A stretch of 7,423 bases of DNA from Deltaproteobacteria bacterium (GCA_019309945.1 JAFDFH010000277.1:1-7423); one strand, 5' to 3'. Shown: positions 1-6,675, counted from the stretch's first letter. The notes: generated from the letters alone by a model not told the origin. Numbers and translations: made by a program.

Positions 1-1764
1 CTCTTTAAAACTGAAGCTTAGCTTGCCGACACCGTCGATGCCGGTGCCTTTTTTAGGAAATGGCTTAATTCCGAGATTAAACTTTTCTGTTTTCAGGTCA
101 ATTTCGCCGGCCCCGATGATGCTTGTTTGATCAGTGTCCAGCAGGAGTTTGCAATCCGCAAGGCCGTCTTTAATTCCGATACGGTTGAAAAAACAATTTA
201 CTTGCATGTAAGGATCTTGGCGTTCAAATGGATTGAGCATCCTTAACACATTCGTACCCAAATATTTTTCAAGTTTTTCCAGATGCTTGCTTTCAGTGCT
301 GCCGTCAACCATGCTGATCGTGACTTCCCCATTAAGGCCTGCCATCTGGTCTGCTAATGACCTACCGCTGCCGGAAAGATTTAGGTCTACATCCATCTTA
401 CCTTCAAGCGTGTCTCGATATCCCAATTGATCAAGCATGGGGGCGAGGTCGAGTTGATCGATTTTAAGCGCGACGGCCAGCTTCGGAATCTCCTGCTGCA
501 GATTCAATTTAAATTGACCGTCGGCTGAGCTGCCGCCAATAATAAATTTAATCGGCTTTACCGCAAGGTTGCCATTCTCAAGCAAGATGTCGATCATTAC
601 GTCATTGAGCGCCAGGTTCGGCAGCAACACTTGCTTGTTACGAATCTTGATATCCGCATTTAATACCTTTTGAGCATCCAGGGGCCAGGGCGTTCTTGAA
701 AACACCCGGTCTTTTTTTTCATCGGATTTTTTCGGCTTACTTTTGGCAGTCTCTTTTTTTTCGGATGTAGCCATAAGAGGCCTAAGATCCCATTGTTGCG
801 AGGACAAATTGGCCTTCACCCGGGGTATTTTTTGGGATAGATCCAGTTCAAGAGATCCATCTGCATCGATGTCGGCAAAAGCGATTTTGAAAGAGGAGAT
901 TTTGTAGATTTTTGGAGCTGAATCGGCAACTTGGGCCTCAAGCTCAAAGGCCCCTAGTTCCGGTACGTCCTTCACACCGGCCATTCCAGTGATTTCAAGG
1001 GTTGATGGCCCTCCGGCGGTAATGGCCAAAGAGAAATCTTTGAAATTTACAGGATCACGAACTTCTCCCTTAACATTGAGAAACGCGCTGCCGGCCGTAG
1101 CTTTCAAATCCACAGGCAACGGATGGCCGGGATCGATCCAGGCCAAGATCGGGCCAATGGTTCCTTTAAGAGCGAGAGGAATATCTTCAAGAGCTCCCCT
1201 AAAATCCAGCTGTATCGATTTGTCAAGGCCTGGTATCACGGCATTTATGCGATCCAATCTTACCGTGTAAGTCTTGTCGGCCGGTCCCTGGCGGTAAGTA
1301 AAATAGCCATTTTCGATGTTCACATCGTTAAAAATCAGGACAGGTAAAGTTGTATAGTCAAACCCACCGAGAGTCTCAAATTCAAAGTTGGATTTTCCTG
1401 CAGGATTGATCTCGAAAATAATATCAGGCTCTGTAATAACCAAATGGGTAAACTTGAATTTCCCAAGGATCAGCGGTAATAGCTTTACCTTTACTTCCAA
1501 GTGCTTGAGCGTACCCAGTTGCGGTCGTGATCCCCATGGGGCGTTCTGGAAACTGATATCTTCGGCGCTAAGGGTTGATGTAAAACCGAACCTGACATCA
1601 ATATCTCCGGCGATGGTCAACGCTCGACCGGTGGCATCCTTAACTGCCCGGGAAATCACAGGCTTTAATTTGTTAAAATCGAAAAAAGACAGAAATACGT
1701 AAACCGTCATGACCAAAATCACGATCACTGCAGCGCTTACAATCAATATTTTTTTCCAGAGCAC
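1..1764 (-). CDS. AsmA-family membrane-anchored protein (3' end beyond window)
   Basis: The frame is open without a stop from a GTG at 1762-1764 to the window edge, giving 588 residues with the C-terminus missing. Residues about 5-25 form one N-terminal membrane segment (KILIVSAAVIVILVMTVYVF) after a short basic start. The N-terminal AsmA domain follows (FDFNKLKPVISRAVKDATGR, then a GDIDVRFG stretch). Residues about 332-352 are a Lys/Glu-rich linker. An AsmA-type C-terminal domain follows, with alternating hydrophobic beta-strand patterns and an IIGAGEIDLKTEKFNL segment near the edge. AsmA-family proteins are inner-membrane anchored, largely periplasmic beta-rich proteins tied to outer-membrane assembly and lipid traffic. 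The GTG start is chosen because an AAAGGAG site lies 8 bases upstream. The frame stays open upstream to 1894 but lacks an ATG. It lies downstream of, and on the same strand as, a Lol-like transporter cluster. The family call is firm; the exact role is inferred. Confidence 0.88.
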   Translation of the reverse strand, partial: MLWKKILIVSAAVIVILVMTVYVFLSFFDFNKLKPVISRAVKDATGRALTIAGDIDVRFGFTSTLSAEDISFQNAPWGSRPQLGTLKHLEVKVKLLPLILGKFKFTHLVITEPDIIFEINPAGKSNFEFETLGGFDYTTLPVLIFNDVNIENGYFTYRQGPADKTYTVRLDRINAVIPGLDKSIQLDFRGALEDIPLALKGTIGPILAWIDPGHPLPVDLKATAGSAFLNVKGEVRDPVNFKDFSLAITAGGPSTLEITGMAGVKDVPELGAFELEAQVADSAPKIYKISSFKIAFADIDADGSLELDLSQKIPRVKANLSSQQWDLRPLMATSEKKETAKSKPKKSDEKKDRVFSRTPWPLDAQKVLNADIKIRNKQVLLPNLALNDVMIDILLENGNLAVKPIKFIIGGSSADGQFKLNLQQEIPKLAVALKIDQLDLAPMLDQLGYRDTLEGKMDVDLNLSGSGRSLADQMAGLNGEVTISMVDGSTESKHLEKLEKYLGTNVLRMLNPFERQDPYMQVNCFFNRIGIKDGLADCKLLLDTDQTSIIGAGEIDLKTEKFNLGIKPFPKKGTGIDGVGKLSFSFKE

Positions 1765-1772
1765 GATGTTTA

Positions 1773-1779
1773 CTCCTTT
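1773..1779 (-). promoter_or_regulatory. Ribosome binding site deciding the GTG start of the AsmA-family gene
   Basis: The minus strand reads AAAGGAG, 8 bases before the GTG at 1762-1764. No ATG lies in frame nearby upstream. The ATG at 1785-1787 is in another frame and meets a stop two codons later. This site is the reason for choosing GTG. Confidence 0.7.
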
Positions 1780-1797
1780 ACTCCATAGATTTAAATG

Positions 1798-1805
1798 AAA
1801 ACTTG
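1798..1805. repeat. Left putative target-site duplication of element 1
   Basis: AAAACTTG, identical to 2097-2104 and placed one base outside the terminal inverted repeat. Confidence 0.45.
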
Positions 1806-1831
1806 CTAACTTCTCAATATGTTCCAGTAGG

Positions 1832-1862
1832 CCCGCTACGCCACCCGCTACGCCACCCGCTA
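1832..1862. repeat. Tandem 12-bp repeat, about 2.6 copies
   Basis: The unit CCCGCTACGCCA occurs at 1832-1843 and 1844-1855, then partially (CCCGCTA) at 1856-1862. On the minus strand, in the frame of the downstream AsmA-family gene, it reads as repeated Ala-Gly-Gly-Val. That translation is probably incidental, since the better start lies downstream at 1764. Confidence 0.85.
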
Positions 1863-1992
1863 ATTTTTTTCAACACGGCCAAAACTTGCCGTTAAGGGCG
1901 CCTAACAGTGCCCCGCGCACGGGATCTAAAATGAGTGTGGCGCTTAGTACAAACAGAGTACAATCAACAAGTTATGCTGTTCGGATCACTGT

Positions 1993-2011
1993 AAGCCGTC
2001 CTAAACGGCTT
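1993..2011. other. Small perfect hairpin inside element 1
   Basis: AAGCCGT at 1993-1999 pairs with ACGGCTT at 2005-2011 across a 5-base loop. No T-run follows on either strand, so it does not look like a standard intrinsic terminator. It may help fold the element's transcript. Confidence 0.5.
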
Positions 2012-2096
2012 CAAACAGTTGCCCGCATTGAAAAAAAATACCGGATGACTCCACTGGTAGGTTTAACCGTTTAACCATAAGTTTTTGAGAAGTTAC

Positions 2097-2104
2097 AAAA
2101 CTTG
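2097..2104. repeat. Right putative target-site duplication of element 1
   Basis: AAAACTTG, identical to 1798-1805 and placed one base outside the right terminal inverted repeat. Confidence 0.45.
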
Positions 2105-2200
2105 ATAAATGTATTGAAATCGGTTGGGTTAAATTCCCAGTCGTTTGTTCATTTTGGTTATCCGGCCGCCTCAAGGGTCAGATTTATGATCGTCATATTC

Positions 2201-3523
2201 TTAAAAATAATATCGGACCCTCAATTCTATTTTATAATTATTCAGTTTTTCGCCGTATTCGGTATTTCTAGGTCCCCCCAAAAATGCGCCGCGCAACCTT
2301 AATTCCAGGTTGGTTATGGGGCTGTATAGAAGTTCGGGAGTCAAGGATAAACTCTGGTCGGTCAAGTTAATAATTGAAGTAACGGCAGGCGTGAAGTAAA
2401 GGATATCAAAAGGCTCCTTCCAGCTGGCTCGCAAATAGAGGTAGTCTCGCATTGGTTTTGCAGTGGCCAGTGTGTCTTGCGATAATTGGGTTGCCGTGGT
2501 GAGCCCGGAGCTGTCGCCAGTGGCAAGAAACGTGTCATAGGCCCGATCAACAGACCGGAAAAAGTTCCCGGCGTCATTCTCGTCAATTCCTCCGCCATTG
2601 TGATAGTATTCAACGATGAGCGTGGTTTCGTTGGATGTTAGATAGCGGATACCCAAAAGGGCTTGCAGGACATCCGACTCTTCGGTGGCGAGCCTTCCCT
2701 GGCTGTCTATGGATTTCTTTTTAAAGTCGGTGATCCATGCCAGCTCACCGTGAATTTCAAAGTTTGTTTTGATATTCCTCGCAAAATCAAAACCATACCG
2801 TGGGGTTCGGCTCTCCCCGGTAAGAAACAGCAGATCCATGTCGGTGTCCCAGAAAAGAAAATAGAGCTTTGCGGCGAAATTGATGTGCTCCGCTTCACCA
2901 AAATCGTCGTTAACGCTTTCTGTAACCGGGAGGATTACCGGTGTGAAGGCGAGCGTTTTTAAGGGACCCTCAAAGCTCCTAATCAGGTCCGCCACTACAA
3001 CATAATAGCCCTCCAAAGCCTCGGTAGGGTCGTCAGGGTCTTTGGGGCGTGAAACAAAGGCAACGGGGTTAAAGGCATAGCCCTTGCCCCATTGGACAAC
3101 TTCTTTGCCGGTATTAAGGGTAAATCTCGGGTTGGGTTTTAAGGATAGGTAGCCTTCCAGGAGCGCCATATCCCCGTTCCATCCCTGATAGTCGTATCGC
3201 AAGAGGCTGTCGGTTCTGAAATAAAGACCGGCAAGGCCCTTCTGATAGCTTCCCTCCAGGCGAAGTCCAAAATTGTATTGTTCCAGGGTTGACCCCCGGT
3301 CCTGATCAAAGAATCTGATCCGGTAAAAGGCAGAGTCCTGATCCAGCCCCCAAAGAACCGGTCTGAACTCAAGAAAGCCGCCGATGTAATATGGCTTTTT
3401 TTCGATCTCCTTTTCAATTTCCGACAGATCAAACTGATAGTCATCCTGGCAAAAAACCGGTTGCAAACAAGTTAAAAACCAGCCCACCATATACACGCCA
3501 AAAACAAACAGCGTTTTTTTCAT
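2201..3523 (-). CDS. Uncharacterised beta-barrel outer membrane protein
   Basis: The product is 440 residues. It begins with a signal peptide (MKKTLFVFGVYMVGWFLTCL, hydrophobic to about residue 25, cleavage probably near FC-QDD), with no good lipobox at either cysteine. The mature part has many amphipathic aromatic-rich strands and ends RVRYYF. The terminal Phe with Tyr at -3 is the usual signal for BAM-mediated barrel insertion. A GKEVVQWGKGYAFNP segment at 139-153 followed by PKDPDDP at 160-166 resembles the G-x-x-x-x-x-WG-x-G-x-x-x-NP pattern of several porin-like barrel families, but I cannot name one with confidence. Its ATG overlaps the stop of the upstream LolA-like gene (ATGA), implying translational coupling and a shared pathway. 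It probably forms the outer-membrane end of this envelope transport cluster. The barrel call is firm; substrate and function are unknown. Confidence 0.8.
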   Translation of the reverse strand: MKKTLFVFGVYMVGWFLTCLQPVFCQDDYQFDLSEIEKEIEKKPYYIGGFLEFRPVLWGLDQDSAFYRIRFFDQDRGSTLEQYNFGLRLEGSYQKGLAGLYFRTDSLLRYDYQGWNGDMALLEGYLSLKPNPRFTLNTGKEVVQWGKGYAFNPVAFVSRPKDPDDPTEALEGYYVVVADLIRSFEGPLKTLAFTPVILPVTESVNDDFGEAEHINFAAKLYFLFWDTDMDLLFLTGESRTPRYGFDFARNIKTNFEIHGELAWITDFKKKSIDSQGRLATEESDVLQALLGIRYLTSNETTLIVEYYHNGGGIDENDAGNFFRSVDRAYDTFLATGDSSGLTTATQLSQDTLATAKPMRDYLYLRASWKEPFDILYFTPAVTSIINLTDQSLSLTPELLYSPITNLELRLRGAFLGGPRNTEYGEKLNNYKIELRVRYYF

Positions 3524-4233
3524 CGTAGGCTTTCAACTCTTGATAAAAAGTTAAGGGTAAAGGCTTCATCGGGAAGGTCTCTTTGCTTCATCTTGGCAAA
3601 GATCATGATCGATTTATAGCCCTTATGCAGCGGGCTGTCCGTCTCAATCACGGCGGGACGAACAAGGCCGCCGCCAAAATCTTGGATTTTTTTAAAATAA
3701 AGGGTCTTGATCAGCATTCCGGACGAAGCAAAACACTCGATTTTAGCAGGAAGAAGCTTCTGATCGTCCACCCACATTTTAAGGCTGTCATAGGCAACGG
3801 ATCTGGTTTTGGCTTTTAAATGAAGTACCCGGAGGTCTTCCCGCCGCTCCATTTTTTCGCAATTGTATTCGGCACTGTAGTCAAGCCGCATGATATCAGC
3901 GTTGTTAAATATTCCTCCGGTTACCGACTGGAGGCTGGTGATGCGGATCGGTTTACCCACGTTCGGAATGTACAACCACATGTTTTCCCCCACCCGCAAG
4001 GTGGCCCGTCCTTTTTCACTGGCAGGGGATAAAAAAACGGATGCGATCCGGTCACGGCCTTTTTTGACCGAATACATGATGAACTCTTTTTTCGAGCCGT
4101 CCGGCTCAACATTGATCAGCTTACGATACATCTCAAAGGCTTCGGGGTTCAGGTTGCGATCCACCTTTTGAAGGATTGACGCCGGTACGGCAAGGCACAG
4201 GCACGTCAGAATTATCGATAGTGACTTTATCAT
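3520..4233 (-). CDS. LolA-like periplasmic carrier (outer membrane lipoprotein-sorting protein family)
   Basis: The product is 237 residues from the ATG at 4231-4233, preceded by GGAGG with 6-base spacing. Residues 1-18 form a signal peptide (MIKSLSIILTCLCLAVPA, cleavage after VPA). The mature protein carries features I know from the LolA-like family labelled 'outer membrane lipoprotein-sorting protein': MYRKLINVEPDGSKKE at 35-50, GENMWLYIPNVGKPIRITS at 82-100, then a GGIFNNADIMRLDY block at 106-119 and TDSPLHKGYKS at 198-208. Members are thought to adopt the LolA half-barrel that shields acyl chains of lipids or lipoproteins in the periplasm. The gene lies between an FtsX/MacB-type permease and an outer-membrane barrel, which fits a carrier taking cargo from the ABC transporter outward. 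It overlaps the barrel gene by ATGA. Family assignment is strong; cargo is unknown. Confidence 0.87.
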   Translation of the reverse strand: MIKSLSIILTCLCLAVPASILQKVDRNLNPEAFEMYRKLINVEPDGSKKEFIMYSVKKGRDRIASVFLSPASEKGRATLRVGENMWLYIPNVGKPIRITSLQSVTGGIFNNADIMRLDYSAEYNCEKMERREDLRVLHLKAKTRSVAYDSLKMWVDDQKLLPAKIECFASSGMLIKTLYFKKIQDFGGGLVRPAVIETDSPLHKGYKSIMIFAKMKQRDLPDEAFTLNFLSRVESLR

Positions 4234-4239
4234 CTTTTT

Positions 4240-4244
4240 CCTCC
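4240..4244 (-). promoter_or_regulatory. Ribosome binding site deciding the start of the LolA-like gene
   Basis: GGAGG on the minus strand lies 6 bases before the ATG at 4231-4233. The frame also extends ten codons upstream to a TTG at 4261-4263, but that would place basic residues ahead of a normal signal peptide, and the TTG lies in the flank of a repeat element. Confidence 0.75.
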
Positions 4245-4260
4245 GTTGGTACTTTATTTG

Positions 4261-4269
4261 CAAATTATG
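4261..4269. repeat. Left putative target-site duplication of element 2
   Basis: CAAATTATG, identical to 4440-4448 and directly abutting the left terminal inverted repeat. Confidence 0.6.
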
Positions 4270-4439
4270 TAACTACTCACGTAGTCAGGCCGAAGCTGTT
4301 TAGATTGAAGGCTGAAGGGGTCGGAAAAGCGCGATTGCCGTACTTTGGCGGAAATATCTGATTCTTGATCAAACATGGCTTTAAAATGCGCTTTTTCCTA
4401 ACAGTCTTCAGTCTTCAGCCTATCAACCTGAGTAGTTGC
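4270..4439. mobile_element. MITE-like non-coding element 2, long imperfect palindrome
   Basis: About 170 bases are bounded by inverted ends AACTACTCA (4271-4279) and TGAGTAGTT (4429-4437). The similarity continues inward: AGGCCGAAG at 4287-4295 against CTTCAGCCT at 4413-4421, and GGAAAAGCGC at 4323-4332 against GCGCTTTTTCC at 4388-4398. The whole element could therefore fold as one long interrupted stem. The same 9-mer CAAATTATG flanks it at 4261-4269 and 4440-4448, as a target-site duplication would. There is no coding content. Taking out the element and one flanking copy would leave about 51 bases between the permease and the LolA-like gene, a normal spacing within an operon. This supports an insertion into a pre-existing transcription unit. 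The transcribed stem could also affect expression of the downstream genes. Confidence 0.65.
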
Positions 4440-4448
4440 CAAATTATG
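4440..4448. repeat. Right putative target-site duplication of element 2
   Basis: CAAATTATG, identical to 4261-4269 and placed one base beyond the right inverted repeat. Confidence 0.6.
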
Positions 4449-4463
4449 TGTGTTTTGTTAATA

Positions 4464-5717
4464 TTACACGTGCCTCAGGGCATCCGCCGGTTCCATCTTC
4501 GAGGCCTTATAGGCCGGCTGCAGGCTGGCAAAAACGGAGATAAGCAATACAATGGCCGCCAGCCATAACAATTCGGTAAAACTGACGGAGGGCTCCAAAA
4601 GCAGGTTGTCATTTTGGCCGAAAGAAAACCGGATTTTGTAGATATTCAGAATGAAAATCCCCCCAAGACCGATAATATTACCGGCTACTATGCTGATCAG
4701 CCCGAGCGTAAACCCTTCGGTCAAAAAAAGGGCCATGATTTTGCCGGGCGTCGTTCCAATGGCGGCCATGGTACCGATCTCTCTAACCCGCTCATACACA
4801 GACATGATCATGACGTTTAAAATACTAATCAGCACAATTGAAATCATAATGAGTTTCATGCTTGCAGACATGAGATCGATCATTCGGGCGATATTATAAA
4901 AGGGGGAAAGTTTTTCCCAGGTGTGAATTTCAAAAGCCGGTTGGCCCTTTTCGTTTTTAAATTTATCCAGTGCGGATTTGAGGTCTTCATAAACAGGGTC
5001 CAGCAAATTGAAATCATTTAGGCGCACGGCCACCTCCGTGATCTCCGGTTGTTCCATACGCAGCAGGGCGCGGGCGTCTTTGATATGCATATAACCTTCT
5101 TTACCCTGGGGACCGACAACAGTCTCAGTGATGCCTGCTACAATAAAATTCAAGCCATTAATCGAACCGTCCTTGTTGTTGGCAACCAGCACCACTGTGT
5201 CTCCCTGCCGGATTTTCATCCCTTTGGCCAGTTTGTCCGGAATAATGACTTCACCTGGCCGGATCAGTTCCTTGCGCTGATCCTTTTCCCCGAATGTCAT
5301 CCGGTCCCCCACGGCGGGACACACCTTTACCTCTTTTTCCGGATCAATGGCATTTAGCCGGATGTTAGTGGTTTCTGAATAGTTGCTCAGCATGGCGCCG
5401 AGCTTTATCCTTGGCGCCCAGGCGTCAACAGAGGGATGACTTTTGAGAACATCTTCGATTTTGGTGTAGCCTTTACGATTTAGATTGAGGTTCAAGGGTA
5501 TTGAGTCCATGGAAGCGACATACCCTTTTTTATGAATCTGAATCTGGGAAAGGTTGGCATCGGTAATCTGGCCGATCATCATGGCCTTGAATGATCCGGA
5601 CAGGCCTGAAAAAAGAATGACCATCAGTACCCCCAGGGTGATCAGCAGAGCGGTGAGCAGGGTTCGTCGCTTGTAGCGCATCAGATTGCGAACGGCTATT
5701 TTAAAAATTCGAATCAT
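4464..5717 (-). CDS. FtsX/MacB/LolC-type ABC transporter permease
   Basis: The product is 417 residues, close to LolC/LolE in size, with the four-helix layout of type VII ABC permeases. TM1 is at about 19-41, followed by a large periplasmic domain to about 286. TM2 is at about 287-307, TM3 at about 329-357 and TM4 at about 383-400. Family signatures are RNLMRYKRRTLLTALLITLG at 10-29, the ERVREIGTMAAIGTTPGKI coupling segment at 309-327, and PAYKASKMEPADALR at 401-415. Such permeases use mechanotransmission: ATP hydrolysis inside moves the periplasmic domain to extract or pump substrate rather than carry it through the membrane. The ATG overlaps the stop of the ATPase gene (ATGA), so the two form the transporter. 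With a LolA-like gene next in line, a LolCE-like role in handing lipidated cargo to the carrier is the best inference; an efflux role like MacB is the alternative. Confidence 0.9.
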   Translation of the reverse strand: MIRIFKIAVRNLMRYKRRTLLTALLITLGVLMVILFSGLSGSFKAMMIGQITDANLSQIQIHKKGYVASMDSIPLNLNLNRKGYTKIEDVLKSHPSVDAWAPRIKLGAMLSNYSETTNIRLNAIDPEKEVKVCPAVGDRMTFGEKDQRKELIRPGEVIIPDKLAKGMKIRQGDTVVLVANNKDGSINGLNFIVAGITETVVGPQGKEGYMHIKDARALLRMEQPEITEVAVRLNDFNLLDPVYEDLKSALDKFKNEKGQPAFEIHTWEKLSPFYNIARMIDLMSASMKLIMISIVLISILNVMIMSVYERVREIGTMAAIGTTPGKIMALFLTEGFTLGLISIVAGNIIGLGGIFILNIYKIRFSFGQNDNLLLEPSVSFTELLWLAAIVLLISVFASLQPAYKASKMEPADALRHV

Positions 5718-6427
5718 TTTTCCCCTTCCTTTCCACTTAAGGGACGTCGTGAAGAGTGCGTAAGTTGGCCATCTTCAAGGGTGTGGATGATCTCCGCGGC
5801 TTCCATAATACCCGGATCATGAGTCGAGAAGATGAAGGTCGTGTTGAATTCATCCCGCATGTCGCGCATAAGATGGATCACGTTTATTGCGGTTTTGCGG
5901 TCAAGGTTGGCCGTGGGTTCATCGGCCAGTACCAGTTTCGGACGGGTCACCAGGGCCCTGGCCACAGCGACCCGCTGCTTCTGGCCTCCTGAAAGCTGGT
6001 CAGGACGTTTATCTTTCTGTTCGAGCATCCCTACGGCTTCAAGTACTTTCCGAACATGCTCTTTACGGTTTGAGGCCGGCTCCTTTTTAATCATCACCAA
6101 TGGGTATTCCACGTTCTCATAGGCCGTTAGCACCGGAAAAAGGTTAAAGGCCTGGAAGATAAATCCGAAAACGGAACCCCTGAAGAGCGCGCTCTGTTTG
6201 CGATCCAGATCATTCATTTGTTTTCCGTCTACGATAATTTTTCCCTTCGTAGGCTTGTCCAAACATCCGATAATGTTCAGCATGGTGGTCTTCCCGCTTC
6301 CCGAAGGACCCACGAAAGATACGAAGGCGGCCTCCTCAATAGAAAGGGTTATGTTTCTGAGGGCGGGCACCTGAATCGCCCCCATCTGGTAATTTTTAGA
6401 AATGTTGTCGATTTCAACCAAAGCCAT
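5714..6427 (-). CDS. ABC transporter ATP-binding protein (LolD/MacB type)
   Basis: The product is 237 residues, typical of LolD-type ATPases. All motifs are intact: Walker A GPSGSGKTT at 40-48, Q-loop Gln92 in FIFQAFNLFP, signature LSGGQKQRVAVARAL at 145-159, Walker B LVLADE at 165-170 with the catalytic Glu170, D-loop NLD at 174-176, and switch His203 in STHD. The GCLDKPTKG segment after Walker A is usual in the LolD/MacB/FtsE group. It energises the permease encoded immediately downstream, whose start overlaps this gene's stop. The ATG at 6425-6427 has GGAG six bases upstream (6434-6437, within AAAAGGAG). This is the first gene of the minus-strand cluster, so the promoter should lie in 6428-6600. 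The enzyme class is certain; the substrate is not. Confidence 0.95.
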   Translation of the reverse strand: MALVEIDNISKNYQMGAIQVPALRNITLSIEEAAFVSFVGPSGSGKTTMLNIIGCLDKPTKGKIIVDGKQMNDLDRKQSALFRGSVFGFIFQAFNLFPVLTAYENVEYPLVMIKKEPASNRKEHVRKVLEAVGMLEQKDKRPDQLSGGQKQRVAVARALVTRPKLVLADEPTANLDRKTAINVIHLMRDMRDEFNTTFIFSTHDPGIMEAAEIIHTLEDGQLTHSSRRPLSGKEGEK

Positions 6428-6531
6428 TATATTCTCCTTTTACCATAAACCTTAGATTGAGGTACGCTATCCAAAAAAAAATAAAGACAAAAAAAGTATG
6501 TATTTGTCATTGTGAAATCTGCCAAAATCAT

Positions 6532-6559
6532 AAGATACGATTGAAGTATGAATTTTCAA
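6532..6559 (-). promoter_or_regulatory. Candidate promoter of the transporter operon
   Basis: The minus strand reads TTGAAA (6554-6559), 16 bases, then TATCTT (6532-6537), a partial sigma-70 match. Transcription would start near 6525 and leave a leader of about 100 bases before the ATPase ATG. It rests on consensus matching by eye only. Confidence 0.3.
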
Positions 6560-6562
6560 ATC

Positions 6563-6578
6563 AAAATACCTGTATTTT
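6563..6578. promoter_or_regulatory. Palindromic candidate operator in the divergent region
   Basis: AAAATACCTGTATTTT has perfect 7-base arms (AAAATAC and GTATTTT) around a CT centre. The left part, AAAATACCTG, recurs as a direct copy at 6599-6608, 36 bases further on. The palindrome sits just upstream of the candidate -35 of the transporter operon. A dimeric regulator site is plausible; the regulator is unknown. Confidence 0.4.
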
Positions 6579-6646
6579 ACCATACCATATCATACTTTAA
6601 AATACCTGGCGATATTGATTTAAAACAAGGGTTTTCTTTTTTGGGG

Positions 6647-6675
6647 TTGACTTTGAGTCACAGGATTGATAAATA
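6647..6675 (+). promoter_or_regulatory. Candidate promoter of the toxin-antitoxin pair
   Basis: TTGACT (6647-6652) and TAAATA (6670-6675) are separated by 17 bases and lie about 40 bases before the antitoxin ATG. The -35 is good and the -10 weak. Two palindromes overlap it: TGACT-TTG-AGTCA at 6648-6660 and ATAAATATTTAT at 6669-6680. That layout fits self-repression by the ribbon-helix-helix antitoxin. Confidence 0.45.

Larger units (their letters stand above)
1806..2096. mobile_element. MITE-like non-coding element 1 with terminal inverted repeats
   Basis: An 11-base perfect inverted repeat bounds this stretch: TAACTTCTCAA at 1807-1817 and TTGAGAAGTTA at 2085-2095. One base outside each arm lies the same 8-mer, AAAACTTG (1798-1805 and 2097-2104), as expected of a target-site duplication. 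The inside holds a short tandem repeat, a small hairpin and no convincing gene. The only plus-strand frame (1886-2074) starts with TTG and has no ribosome site. A third AAAACTTG occurs inside at 1881-1888, so the motif is not unique locally and the duplication is likely rather than certain. The element fills most of the 436-base gap between the barrel gene and the AsmA-family gene. No transposase is present; mobilisation would have to come from elsewhere. Confidence 0.55.

Noticed and set aside
989..1702. Plus-strand open frames opposite the AsmA-family gene
   Set aside because: They mirror the minus-strand coding frame, lack ribosome sites and show no family motif.
1900..1906. GCCTAAC resembling the first core box of an integron attC site
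   Set aside because: No matching GTTRRRY partner at a suitable distance and no paired inner boxes were found.
1993..2011. Hairpin considered as an intrinsic terminator for the barrel gene
   Set aside because: The 7-base stem is not followed by a T-run on either strand.
1886..2074. Plus-strand frame of 62 codons starting TTG inside element 1
   Set aside because: There is no ribosome site, it starts with TTG, it lies wholly within a repeat-bounded non-coding element, and it has no recognisable protein features. It may be a remnant of a coding element but cannot be supported.
3503..3509. Cysteines in the barrel protein leader considered as a lipoprotein signal
   Set aside because: Residues before Cys19 (WFLT) and Cys25 (QPVF) do not fit the usual lipobox, and the rest of the protein is a barrel.
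4234..4263. Ten-codon upstream extension of the LolA-like gene to a TTG
   Set aside because: The ATG at 4231-4233 has a strong GGAGG site and begins a normal signal peptide; the extension would add basic residues and run into a repeat flank.
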